From Lepidurus packardi (lineage: Eukaryota > Arthropoda > Branchiopoda > Notostraca > Triopsidae), in NCBI GenBank assembly GCA_023053545.1, contig JAKZAN010000007.1, forward strand, positions 7,192,001-7,256,000: a DNA stretch of 64,000 nucleotides, read 5' to 3'. The notes beneath the pieces were generated by a model, which had not been told where the DNA came from, made no database searches, and saw nothing but the letters and a program-made list of their open reading frames with translations. The position numbers were made by a program, and so were the translations under genes. Positions 1-10,100 of the stretch are shown piece by piece. Position 1 is the first letter of the stretch; every line of letters begins with the position of its first letter.

Positions 1-3000
1 GTTTTCTATCCTTTCCTTTGACAATACGTGTTGCGAAACGCATAGTGTCCGCTATCTTTTTAATCTGTATCTTCTTGAGTTTGAAGAAAATATTAACCTC
101 GTCTTGAGCAACACGACGGTCAACATTCTGTAACTCGGCCTTGCAAAGAGAACTATAGGAGACCGGTCGACAACGATAACGGCGCCCTTGTAATGCAATA
201 TTGCAATCAATATTATCCAACGATGCTAGTCTAGAGTCTTTCTTAACATACACGGGCCTGGCATATCCGCAGAAAATATGCGGAAACCCCAGCTCTTCAC
301 AGTATTTATCAGTAAGCACACCGAATGGTCTTTTGTTTTCTCCGGGTGCTATGGAATGAATTACATCGTCACCCTCACCGTGAAGAAAGTTTTCATTTAG
401 TAATACAGTATCCATGTTTACTCTAGCAATGTCTTCAGAATCCTCTTGGTCACTACTACCGTCACACAATTCGTTTTGTGATAACGTAGTGTTCTTATCA
501 TCTTCATGTTGCACTGATCTACCGTCAATTACGCATTCTTCCGCACTTATGTGCGGCAATTCTTCTTCCGCTACAAACTGCCAGTTTTCTGCCAAAGAAA
601 TACCATGTTCAATAAATAATGGGCGTCTTACCAACAACTCTGCTGCGTAACGAACTAGATTTGGACGTACAGTTTCCACAAATTCAGGGCGAGTATATTC
701 TAGTTTTCTTTTTAGAGCAACTTTTATTGTCTCGAAGTCACGAAACGTGCGAGGTAATTCGGTTATAGTTTCGTCTATGTCATGAGGTATATTAATTACA
801 TTTCCCTTCAGTTTCGATTGCCCACCCTGGCGTTGTGGCTGCAATTTTAAGAACATGAGACGGGGAGACACTAGCCTTCTTTCCATATCATTTAAAACTG
901 TAAGCTCGTCCGGTCTTTCCGGGAAAGAAACTTGGTTTAATACAGATACTGGAGGTACTTCGCCTTTTTTTTATATACTTATAACAAGTTCTGCAAACAT
1001 ATTGTTTATATACCGAAGTGAAACATTTTTCAAATAAATTTCTTGCACGATGACCTTCCTTGCCAGTTAACGGTTCTACGTTTTTCCGCAACATTTCTAC
1101 TGTACATAAAGTGCGTCTAAAAAATAGCTGACAGCAACAACCACAAACAAAATCGGCTCCCTCAGCAAGTAAATTTTTCAGTTTTCGCATGACTTTATCT
1201 ACGGATTCAGTTTTAGTCTCTGTTGTCGTGCAAGTTTCTGTCGCGCGACTGTCTATTGAAACCGTATCGAAACATTTTAGTGTATTGTGGTAGTCAAGAT
1301 CCTTCCGAGTACGGTCAATGGTTCTTTGATTTCTATGACAAAAGACCTCAGGGTGCCCTTCATGCGAACAACTACATATGATTTCATTAGAAAAGCAACT
1401 GAGGCATCCCCTTTTAGCGTCAACAATACAATCCAGTGCTAGGAAACAACAGTTTTCGATTCTGCAGGGAGTCACAGCTAAAACTAGTGAATATATCGTA
1501 AATTCATTCGAATCGTTCCATCCTATGAAACATTCATGTATTATACTCGGAAATTCAGCTACTGTACTGTTCCTAATTACGGCACACCTATCGTACGACG
1601 TGCAATAAGATCCACAACTACGCGTGCTATTGTGACTACAAAATATGCTTAAAACGTTATCTTCTGTTCTGCAGACGGCAATGCAATAACTCCTATATTG
1701 TATAACGAAATAAGTACCCTCGCGCAACGAAAGACTGAAATAGGTACTAAATTGTGAAGGCGAAACAGTTGTGCACAATACCTTTGAGAAATACGTGTAA
1801 GACAATCCGATGTTAGGAATGCAAAATTTACTAGGAAAGTTGTCAACAGATATCCGAACATTGTTATTAGCAAATAAGTTGTATACAATTATGCCTACTT
1901 TTCGGATATTTCCAATCATGTCTATATCCGCAAGTTCATTGTTATGTAAGCCTCTAGCTGTTGCGTAACGCAAGAGCAGGAAAACAATGCTGAGGGGCAC
2001 AGACTGGTCACATTTTCTAGGAGAATAGAAGTTCTCCGCGTAATCAACACCTTTGCATAAAACCAAATGTCTGGTAAAATTGTCTCCGCTTTCAAACTGT
2101 ACGTTACAATCGTTGCACTTTAAATGTGTGACACCGAAAGATAAAAACCGACAATTACGTACATGTTTTCGAAATACTCGTTCTCGAACAAAGACTACAC
2201 CGCAACCTTGGCACAATAAATTTTTAGTCTGGCTACCAGAGGAAGAATTACAAGTACTTTCAATATTGTTTACCATTAAATTCGTAGTTCTCGGGAGCTT
2301 AGATTGACCAACACTAAATTCTAGATAACCCTCCTGTCTTGTCTGCTCGCCTTTAGTATTATTCTTGGTAGTTCGGTTATTCGAACTTTTGATCACCTCT
2401 TGTACAGACGGACTAGAGAAAAGAACGGGACACACACACAAATGTCTGCGTAAATTAAATGAAGAAAATAACGCCTGGCTGCAGTGTTCACATGTAAACT
2501 CTTGCACATTACTGATCACAGGCATTTTGCTGTCAACTATTCCTTTATTGCAATTACGTCTTTGCAAATGTCTGTTAAAGTTGTAAACAGAAGAAAAATG
2601 CTGATGACATGAAACACAGTCAGTCCTTTTACTAGAATTACCAGCTTTACATAATGCTAAATGTCTGCTCAAACCACGGCGCGAAAGAAAAGTTCGTTGG
2701 CACGTTTCGCAAACAAACTGGTCATGTTCACCTTTTTTCTCAATGACAGGTTTGTGGCGTCCAAATTCTACATGTCCTTTTTCTCCTGAAAATGAATGAT
2801 CAAATGCAGATATGTTTGAATCACCTTTTGAATCGTCAACGATCAGAGCAAACGGCTGTGGTAACGTTTCTGTGAGATCCTTGGCCAAATTAATGCAGGG
2901 AGAAACACCGTTTCTATCTTTCGAACAATCTTCCATTACTTCAAGATACTTTAATGAAACTTCAGAGTTATTTTTTTTAGCATGTTTTATTGTTAAACTC

Positions 3001-3797
3001 TCATCAACTTCGTATTTCCGTTTTCTCAGAATATTCAAATTATTCTTGGTATCAAATTTCGATGTCGAAACATCTACTAATTGTGGGTTAATATTAATAG
3101 CATTCAGATCAGTCCAATTACCCGATGAGACACGTACATGATTACATGCAACCCGACTGCACTTATCTACAGTTGTCAACGTATCATCCGGTCGTGCACC
3201 CCGAATTTCATGACAACAAATAGGAACAATATCATACTGTGGATTACCACTGAAACCATACATCCTCCGTAAATACTCAAGCAGTTCATCAAAAGTAAAC
3301 TCTAACAGGACGGCAGTACCGCTTGTGCAACGCTGACCAAACTCATCACGCGCATGCGAGTCAAAAACAAAATATCTTCCACTACGCTCCATGATACTAG
3401 TACAAAATGAGCAACTAATAAAAAGCACTCCTACACAGTGTTCCGCAAGCTTCACTGCATCTTCCAAAGACCAATGCCAATAACGTGTTGTACATGGCCA
3501 TATAAACCCAAAAGCATCTTCACCATGCACAAAGGTCTTTAATACACCTAAATCTCCACAACCAACAAATCGAGGCAATTCTGAAAAGCTAAAGAATGCA
3601 TGAGCGTGCTTATACGTACGATAAATCTCGTCTCCAATTGACATTATCTGGTGCATGTCATGCTCAATCCAATTGGCAGGGAAAACAAAATAACTCCATG
3701 CAATAGAAACAAAAGCCATGGGTGTGCATTGTACACCACGACTTTCACTCGTACCAACCGAATCTTGTGAATATCGAGCCTTGCAGACGAGCCTCAT
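1..3797 (-). pseudogene. Helentron Rep/Hel polyprotein, copy A, 5' part, frameshifted and cut by window edge
   Basis: This is the N-terminal half of a Helitron/Helentron replicase, related to the one at 14705-22870 but well diverged in protein sequence. The start at 3797 gives the same MRL opening as the other copy. In order: a C76-like cysteine protease domain with QC (about residue 24) and FDSHARD motifs intact; five C2HC zinc fingers (CX2C...HX4-5C); a second protease-like domain with QS instead of QC and CSHN instead of DSH; then a conserved Cys-rich helitron N-terminal module (CGCCCQLFF). The frame stops at 888, just after an A8 run (minus strand) near 964-971. One base less in that run restores the frame, which I read as open all the way to base 1, up to the region before the HUH nuclease. 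The rest lies outside the window. The homopolymer indel could be a sequencing error, so 'pseudogene' is provisional. Confidence 0.8.
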
Positions 3798-3824
3798 ATT
3801 TAAATGTTAGAGTTACCAATGAAA

Positions 3825-4390
3825 CGTGCAACTAATAGCAAAATGTAACCAGAAATACAAATAACTATACCTTCCAAACGTGCAACTAGACGTAGGCTCT
3901 GAAAAGAAAACGACGAAACTGAAAATACAAACAGCAACAGCTAGAAAAACCTAAGTAAACTACGTTATGAATGCTCTACACAAAATATCAAAAAACACGT
4001 ACTTGCAATCCAACGATGTATGTATGCAATATTATAATAATAGTCGCTTCCTTCCTACAATTCCAAGTATTGCAATTCGGACATGAAATAGTACCGTAAA
4101 CGTAACAATGAAATTATATCGTTTCGTGCAACTAATAGCAAAATTTAACAAGAAATACAAATAACTATACCTTCAAAACGTGCAACTAGACGTAGGCTCT
4201 GAAAAGAAAACGACGAAACTGAAAATACAAACAGCAACATTAAGTAAACTACGTTATGAATGCTCTACACAAAATATCAAGAAACACGTACTTACAATCC
4301 AACGATGTATGTATGTAATATTATAATAGTCGCTTCCTTCCTACAATTCCAATTATTGCAATTCGCACATGAAATACCGTAAATCTAACA
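3825..4390. repeat. 300-bp tandem duplication in leader of Helentron copy A
   Basis: Two head-to-tail units lie upstream of the copy A start. They begin CGTGCAACTAATAGCAAAAT at 3825 and again at 4125, giving a period of 300 bp. Both contain the same internal blocks (CGTGCAACTAGACGTAGGCT, then ACACGTACTT...CAATCCAACGATGTATG), with small indels. No coding potential is seen. The region corresponds in position to the leader of copy B, which has its own, different tandem duplication. Confidence 0.85.
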
Positions 4391-4401
4391 ATTTAAAAAA
4401 C

Positions 4402-4851
4402 CAGTCATAGACTGCCACAGCTAACAACGTATACCCAACGAATCTTGATCACCACGTAGACGAGATAAACTAGCGAGTGTTGTGGGCCAGTTTTCTTCTG
4501 ACAGATTTCGCCGAGCTACTTCTCTTGCCCGGCGGTAAAATTCGCTTATCTCCCTCCCCCAGGTACCACCCCAAAATTCTATAGCCCCTTATGGCGAGAA
4601 CAGAGCTAGGCTCACCATCCCACCCTCCCAAGCACGGACTAAAGTCGGTACGATACTATAAGCTGTCCCAGTCATAGACTGGCACAGCTAATAATAATAA
4701 CAAGACGACAGGTTGGACTGCCGAATAAGCTGTGACAACGGAATGTTAGTAGTGGTGAACGTGGGTAGGTGGCTGTTCTGGGTTCGTCTGTTGGTGGTCT
4801 GTTGTGGTCGATTTTGAAATGTGTAGAGGTTTTTAGCTGTGCCAGTCTATG
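4402..4851. repeat. Helentron 5'-end motif repeats, direct and inverted
   Basis: The motif CATAGACTGGCACAGCTA occurs at 4673-4690, with one mismatch as a direct repeat inside 4402-4424, and as a perfect inverted copy at 4834-4851. The block 4540-4695 (polypyrimidine/CCACCCC stretch, then ACGATACTATAAGCTG) matches 24040-24180 beside copy B in the same orientation. There the pair of motifs reads TGTCACAGCTAATAA, near 23851 and 24164. This is best read as the right-hand (5') end of element A next to the left end of another element. The exact termini are not resolved. Confidence 0.6.
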
Positions 4852-4920
4852 ATTTTTATTTACTGTTGATTTTTAAAGAAACGGCTTTGTTTGATGTCAT
4901 GTCATTATTATGGCATTAAT

Positions 4921-5120
4921 TATGGTATTCTGTAAGTCCTAAAACTATTTGATATAGAGCAGAAAACGGACTTGACTGATAGGAGAAAAGATGGTCAGTA
5001 AAAATATGAAATGTTATCAAGTTATATGTATCAAAGCATTTATCAATAGATATTAAGTTGTATCAAAATTTATCAGAAATGCGAATTAAAATGCGAACCA
5101 AATGCGAAACGATAACGAAC
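4921..5120 (+). repeat. Left arm of long inverted repeat flanking the 19.6-kb Helentron region
   Basis: Read on the plus strand this stretch matches the minus strand of 24522-24283. Shared blocks in the same order include TATGG(T/C)ATTC, TTTGATATAGA, AAACGGACTTGACTGAT, GTCAGTAAAAAT, several ATCAAGTTGTATCAAA units and GAAATGCGAA. By eye roughly 70% of aligned positions agree. The repeat points outward at both ends. A T-rich tract (about 5133-5149) and two further TTAGCTGTGA motifs (5176-5185 and 5201-5210) lie just inside. I infer that it is the left terminal repeat of a composite element. Confidence 0.6.
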
Positions 5121-5347
5121 TGAAATTGCATGTTTTTTTTTTTTTTTTTATTGGCATGTTTTAATGGTTTGCTTTTTAGCTGTGATTTTTATTAATGTTA
5201 TTAGCTGTGATTATAATATCAGAAGACATTTGCGTTATTGGTAGATATATATTTTGTAAGTTTTTCGCTAATACAGTGAATTCACTATTACATGCAATGC
5301 AAATACAAATCTAGGTTATTTAGAATAAAAATGTTGACAAAACAATA

Positions 5348-6403
5348 TTATTTTTTCTTGGTGACGTTGACGATTTCTTTTTTTTCTAGGTCTACCGTGA
5401 AGTCGAAGTCTTTTGTCGTTAGTAATTTCACGATGACAGCATTCGCAGTGTCTGGAGTCAGTTGTAGAGTTTCTTCTTGTTTGCAGAAGTCTTTTAGTAT
5501 GGTTTCTGTCATCGATGCTTCGATAATGTTATTATCGTTGAAGAAACCCACTGTGCCTTGGAAAGTTAGTGGAGTCGTTTGTCTAAGTTGAATTTTTTTG
5601 CAGTTTGTGCACGTAATGGTAGGGTCATCGTTATCTGGAATGGTCGGTTGTCGTTCTGTTTTTTTTTTGCAGGCTAGGCAGGTTTGGAAAATACCAATGT
5701 TGCAGTGGGCTATGGCTTCCAGTATGATGGGCTCCGTTGTGTCGTCTAAAATGGGTTGCTGGATGTCCAGTTGGGCTTCTGTTCTTGTAAAGAACGATTG
5801 CTGCGTCAAGGCGAAGTTTTGATAATCTTGATTATAGATGACATCGGTAATTTCGTAAACTTTGTTTTTTTCGATAGTAACTGTTTGGTTTTTCCAGGTA
5901 ATTAGTGTGGAAGTACAGGTATCGTCTCCAATTGTTATTTCGCGGAACGTTTGCCCTTTGTTCGTTGTCTTCTCTTCGCTAATGTTTTGGATTTGAACGA
6001 TGATTTTGTAACGGGTGTCGGGAAACTCTATACAAGTTTGAAGTGTGGCTTGTTGCTGTTTTCTTGGCGAATAATTAAATTTGAGCGTTTGATTTGTCTC
6101 GCTGATTTGCGAAGATTGGGTAATCTTAATAAGATCGTATTTAGTTCTTTTTTGTGGAGTCTGACCTGAAGGTGAGCTATTCGGTAGGATTTGGATGGTG
6201 ATGGGTATCTTGGCGGTCGAATAACGTTTAATTCTGCTATAGGAGCCAGCAATAAACGACAAACATTCTTCGTATGTATTGTCCGACGTCTGCAGAAAAA
6301 AGCGAAAATTTTGGCCTGGAATTTTGGTGTACTTCGATGGACTCTGGTTTTGGCGCAAAGGGGTTATGTCATGGACGTACCCGGTGTAAGCGTCTGCTCC
6401 CAT
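5348..6403 (-). CDS. RPA1-like single-strand DNA-binding protein of the Helentron
   Basis: A single uninterrupted frame of 351 residues starts at an ATG in good context (CAACCATGG). The middle part has the OB-fold pattern of replication protein A large subunits (REITIGDD, then LITWKNQ, then KVYEITDV). The C-terminal part has a CX2C-X18-CX2C zinc ribbon (CLAC...CTNC), as in the third RPA70 DNA-binding domain. Compared with host RPA70 (about 600 aa) it is short and lacks the N-terminal protein-interaction domain. RPA-like genes carried by Helitrons are known; the role would be to coat single-stranded DNA during rolling-circle replication. A 3' splice site (CTTTCCACCAG) lies just upstream of the ATG and a donor (AAAAGTAAGTAAAT) near 6505, suggesting a 5' UTR intron. 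It is on the same strand as the Rep/Hel frames. A host RPA gene is unlikely given the length, lack of coding introns and repeat surroundings. Confidence 0.75.
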   Translation of the reverse strand: MGADAYTGYVHDITPLRQNQSPSKYTKIPGQNFRFFLQTSDNTYEECLSFIAGSYSRIKRYSTAKIPITIQILPNSSPSGQTPQKRTKYDLIKITQSSQISETNQTLKFNYSPRKQQQATLQTCIEFPDTRYKIIVQIQNISEEKTTNKGQTFREITIGDDTCTSTLITWKNQTVTIEKNKVYEITDVIYNQDYQNFALTQQSFFTRTEAQLDIQQPILDDTTEPIILEAIAHCNIGIFQTCLACKKKTERQPTIPDNDDPTITCTNCKKIQLRQTTPLTFQGTVGFFNDNNIIEASMTETILKDFCKQEETLQLTPDTANAVIVKLLTTKDFDFTVDLEKKEIVNVTKKK

Positions 6404-6611
6404 GGTTGCCGTTTCTGGTGGAAAGAGAATAAGACATGATGAGAAGAGTTGCAGTGAAGAACTATTGGATTAAAAAGTTGTGAAATGAAACTATTTACTT
6501 ACTTTTGCAATAGGGTGTTTCGGAATGGTGAGGTGAAATTGCTTTCAATTTCTTTTTTGGAACTGTATGATGAATATTGATTTGCACTTAGTGTTTGGGA
6601 GCTGTGAGTGG

Positions 6612-7489
6612 ACTGTTTTCTGTCATTCCGTGTGAGGTCTTTTATAGTCGGGTTCTATCGTAGAGTTGATGCCTGGAAGAGTAGGTTCTTCGTAAAGTCA
6701 AGTTCGGTCAAAGTCCAATCATGGAGGCAAAGGTTCAAGTCAATTAGTCAGGTCATTTTCTTCCTTTTGTTAATGAAAAGGGTACAATTTAGAAAGAAAA
6801 AATTTCAAAGGTGTACCAGCAGTTAGGGATGGTCAATTGAAATTTGTATCCTTAGTTCGAGTGTCAAAGCACATTTTGAAGTTTTCTTGCTTAGTAGCTG
6901 GATGCAGTTGTCTTATTGTTTGCCGCTTTTGGTGTGTTTTTAAAAGGTGTCACGTTGTGGAAGGCAGTTAAATTGCAGTTGGGTTATGCGTATATCGAGT
7001 TAAAATAGAGAAAAATACATGATGGTTTTGTATTATACGGAAATCCCAAACTATTTATCTAAAATGCAAGAAATATATATTATGTACCTGAGGTAAATCT
7101 TTGAAAATGAAAACATCATATTTGTTTTAAAACATACCAATATTTTGAAATGTACTAAAATTGGTAAAAAAAGTGTTGACCGTTTAATTGGGTGGGAGGG
7201 TCCAAACGTCGTGAAATTTGTATGACGCCGCATTTATGGACGTTCCCTTATTAATAGGGAATGCTTTTCCTTAAAATAGCTTTCGATAATGATCGAAGCC
7301 ATTTATTCGTAGGGCAATTCGTTTTACGACTTGATGATTTTAGAATGGTTGGAAATTTTTTGGATTGTTATTTTTACAAACGAAATAGAATCGGTGGTAT
7401 CTATGCCGGTATTGGTGCTCATGGGAAATGTTGTCATATTCCATACCTACTATAAGGAAATACTTATAGAACAACATTATAGTTTCACC
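6612..7489. repeat. Direct repeat, unit 1 of two (about 0.88 kb)
   Basis: The stretch from ACTGTTTTCTGTCATTCCGT to AGAACAACATTATAGTTTC is repeated at 8229-9266 in the same orientation. Unit 2 is longer because a small hAT-type element sits in it. No conserved reading frame is seen. It lies immediately upstream of the RPA gene's 5' region. Confidence 0.85.
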
Positions 7490-8228
7490 TGATTATTGCT
7501 GAGCTGCGTAACTGTCCGTGTTAAGAACGTGGAATATTCGATTTGTTATTTATGATTAATAGCAGAAAAATGTATTTAAAATGTGTGATCTGAATGTACA
7601 TTTTACTGTCACTGGGTGTTTGCGGAGTATATTATTGTGTCTGTCTTTTTGCGATGCGGAATTTTGTACTGCTTAGCTATATGATGTGATTATGGCATGT
7701 TTTGTAGCTTCGTATTTACAAGTCTGACATTTGAATGTAAACAACTTTATGATCTGAATATACCGGGAGTTGAACAAATTTTTGGGCTTCGGCACAGCAT
7801 GTATAAATTGGTGTGGTTGGGAGTTTTCCTTTTTTTATTTGTATTGTGTGTAAGTGGCGTATTCCGTGTAGCCTGCAGTAATAAGACAAGGTACGTATTT
7901 GAAAGTGCTGTCGATCGAGGGATTACTGAAAGTAGTGAATTTTGTTGTTAAAGCATTTATTTTGTTAACGTACCGAAAGTTGCAAAATTCTTACGTTTCA
8001 GTTCAAAAAGGGTGTAGGGGACTTTTTTCTTTTTGTCGTATGTTTACGTTTGTACTCATCAGGGCTGAAGCTACTCGATGTCTTGATACGACAGGGAATT
8101 TCGCCATAGTTTATGTGGACTGTAAGAAACAAAAATTATATTCATGACGTTATAAGTGAAAGAGTAACGTGGTTAAGGTCAATAAAAACGCTTACCGAAA
8201 GTTGAACAAATCCATATGTATCGGTCCA

Positions 8229-9266
8229 ACTGTTTTCTGTCATTCCGTGTGAGGTCTTTTATAGTCGGGTTCTATCGTAGAGTTGACGTGTGGAAGAGTA
8301 GATTCTTCGTAAAGTCAAGTTCGGTCAAAGTTGAATCATTAGGAGAAAGGTTTAAGTCATTAGTCAAGTCATTTTCCTCGCTTTGTTAATGAAAAGGGTA
8401 AATTAAGAAAGAAAAAATTTCAAAGGTGTAGAAGCAGTAGCGACAGTCAATTGTAATTCTCATCCTTATTTCGAGTGTCAAAGCACGTTCTGAAGTTTTC
8501 TTGCTTGGTAGGGATAAGGGGTGGACTGGCCTATGGGGCATTGGGGCAGGTGCCTCATGTGCCGGCTCAAATGCCCCATGCGGCGGCTCAAATTCCTTCT
8601 TTATTACTCAGCGGCACCGGCAGGTAGAAAATCCCCATTGCCCGCTGTAGAGCCAGTCCGCTCCGGGTAGGGATGCAGTTAATTGTCACTGATGTTTGCC
8701 GCTTTTGTGTGTTTTTAAAGGGTGTCATGTTGTGGAAGGCAGTTGAGAAATTGTAGTTGGGCTACGTATGGAGTGGAAATATAGAAAATACTTGATGGTT
8801 TTGTATGACAGGGAAATCCGAAACTATTTATCTAAAATGCAAGAAATATATATTATGTACATGAGGTAAATCTTTGAAAATGGAAACATCGTATTTGTTT
8901 TAAAACTTACCAATATTTTGAAATGTTCTAAAATTGGTAACAAAGTGTTGACCGTTTGGCCGGTTTGGGTGGATGGGTCTAAATGGCGTGAAATTTTTAT
9001 GACGCCGCGTTTACGGACGCTCCCTTATTAATTGGGATACTGGTTTTCCTTGAAGTATAGTTTTCGATAATGATCGAAGCCATTTATTCGTAGGGGAATT
9101 CGTTATACAAGCTGATGATTTTATAATGTTTGTAAATTTTCTGGATTGTTATTTTTACAAACGAAATAGAATCGGTGGCATCTATATATATAGTCGTGTT
9201 ATGGGAAATCTTGTCATATTCCACCCACTATGAGGAAATACTTGTAGAACAACGTTTTAGTTTCAG
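8229..9266. repeat. Direct repeat, unit 2 of two, with internal element insertion
   Basis: This is a copy of 6612-7489 with scattered substitutions. It carries the 150-bp insertion at 8516-8665 that unit 1 lacks. Both units are followed or preceded by a donor-like sequence (TATTTACTTACTTT near 6491 and 9268, a donor on the minus strand), so the duplicated segment seems to include a splice-site-bearing module. Confidence 0.85.
8516..8665. mobile_element. hAT-type non-autonomous element (MITE), 150 bp
   Basis: The ends are imperfect inverted repeats sharing GGACTGGC (left GGGGTGGACTGGC, right complement GGAGCGGACTGGC). The element is flanked by a direct repeat GGTAGGGAT (8507-8515 and 8666-8674), fitting the 8-bp target duplication of hAT transposons plus one matching base. 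The paralogous repeat at 6612-7489 serves as the empty site. No coding capacity. Confidence 0.75.
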
Positions 9267-9899
9267 TTATTTACTTACTTTAGTCTGTGGGAGTTTGGAA
9301 ATGGCAGCTGAAGGCGGTGGGAAAGTGTGCTAGTGTTTGATGTAGTGTTTGTTGTAAAATGAGAATGAACGTAAGTGTTGCGGGACAGCAAGACGTGAAA
9401 GGTCTGAGTGTGATACGCACGGTATTGTTGATGAATCCTGTATCTTGTTGAATACATGATATTCTAGGCAAAACTGTGAAAATCAATATTTGTCAAATAG
9501 TTGTATTCCAAATTCTAGAGTGAAAGGAGCTGATTAGACTATATGTGTAGTTATATATATACACTTTTGTAGACTTTGGGACGATTGTATAAATCTTTTT
9601 TGTTTTCGGTATTCTTTAGAATTATTTTCACATATCGTATTTGCAGATGAATTTATTTGAATTATTATTTACTTATGTACATTTGCTTTGTATAATTATA
9701 TTTATATAATTTAACAGGCATTGCCCATTTTGTTATGTATTCGATGAGGCATATACATTTGTGTGATTCTGATAGGCTTGAAGCTCCGTATTTGGTAATT
9801 GAATGAAAATAACTTTGTGATCTAATAGTACGTTTCATGAACAGTTGTAGAATTAGGTATGTTTGAGTAAATATGATGTAACGTTAATGATGAATATAG
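9267..9899. other. Non-coding interval, nothing recognised
   Basis: AT-rich sequence between the second direct repeat and a small hAT element. The open frames on the minus strand here (about 60-70 codons) overlap each other in different frames, are rich in Ser/Thr/His and match nothing I know. I see no gene, RNA or terminal repeat. Confidence 0.4.
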
Positions 9900-10027
9900 C
9901 AGGCCCGTATCAGGGGGGGGGGGTTTGGGGGTTCAAACCCCCCTCCCCGAAATGTTTTTTCTCCATGACGATATTATATACTACCCCCCAAAACCCCTCC
10001 GGAACCAAAATCCTGGATAGGGGCCTG
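9900..10027. mobile_element. hAT-type non-autonomous element (MITE), 128 bp
   Basis: Terminal inverted repeats of about 16 bp: left CAGGCCCGTATCAGG, right complement CAGGCCCCTATCCAGG. The flanks are GAATATAG (9892-9899) and GAGTATAG (10028-10035), an 8-bp target duplication with one mismatch, as in hAT. The interior has a G9 run and a nearly palindromic GGGGGTT/AACCCCC centre. No coding capacity. Confidence 0.75.
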
Positions 10028-10100
10028 GAGTATAGTCATATGAAGTAATATATATGTTGGTTTGAGTCAGGGGTTTGAGTATGTCAGCAATTTTGAGAGC

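Noticed and set aside
3825-4390. CRISPR array
   Set aside because: Only two 300-bp units and a eukaryotic context. No short regular repeat-spacer pattern anywhere in the window.
5348-6403. RPA1-like gene as the host replication protein A
   Set aside because: Too short, no introns in the coding part, sits among transposon repeats on the same strand as Rep/Hel; transposon-borne RPA is the simpler reading.
9275-9486. Overlapping minus-strand frames of about 60-68 codons
   Set aside because: They lie in two phases of the same sequence, with biased composition and no domain.
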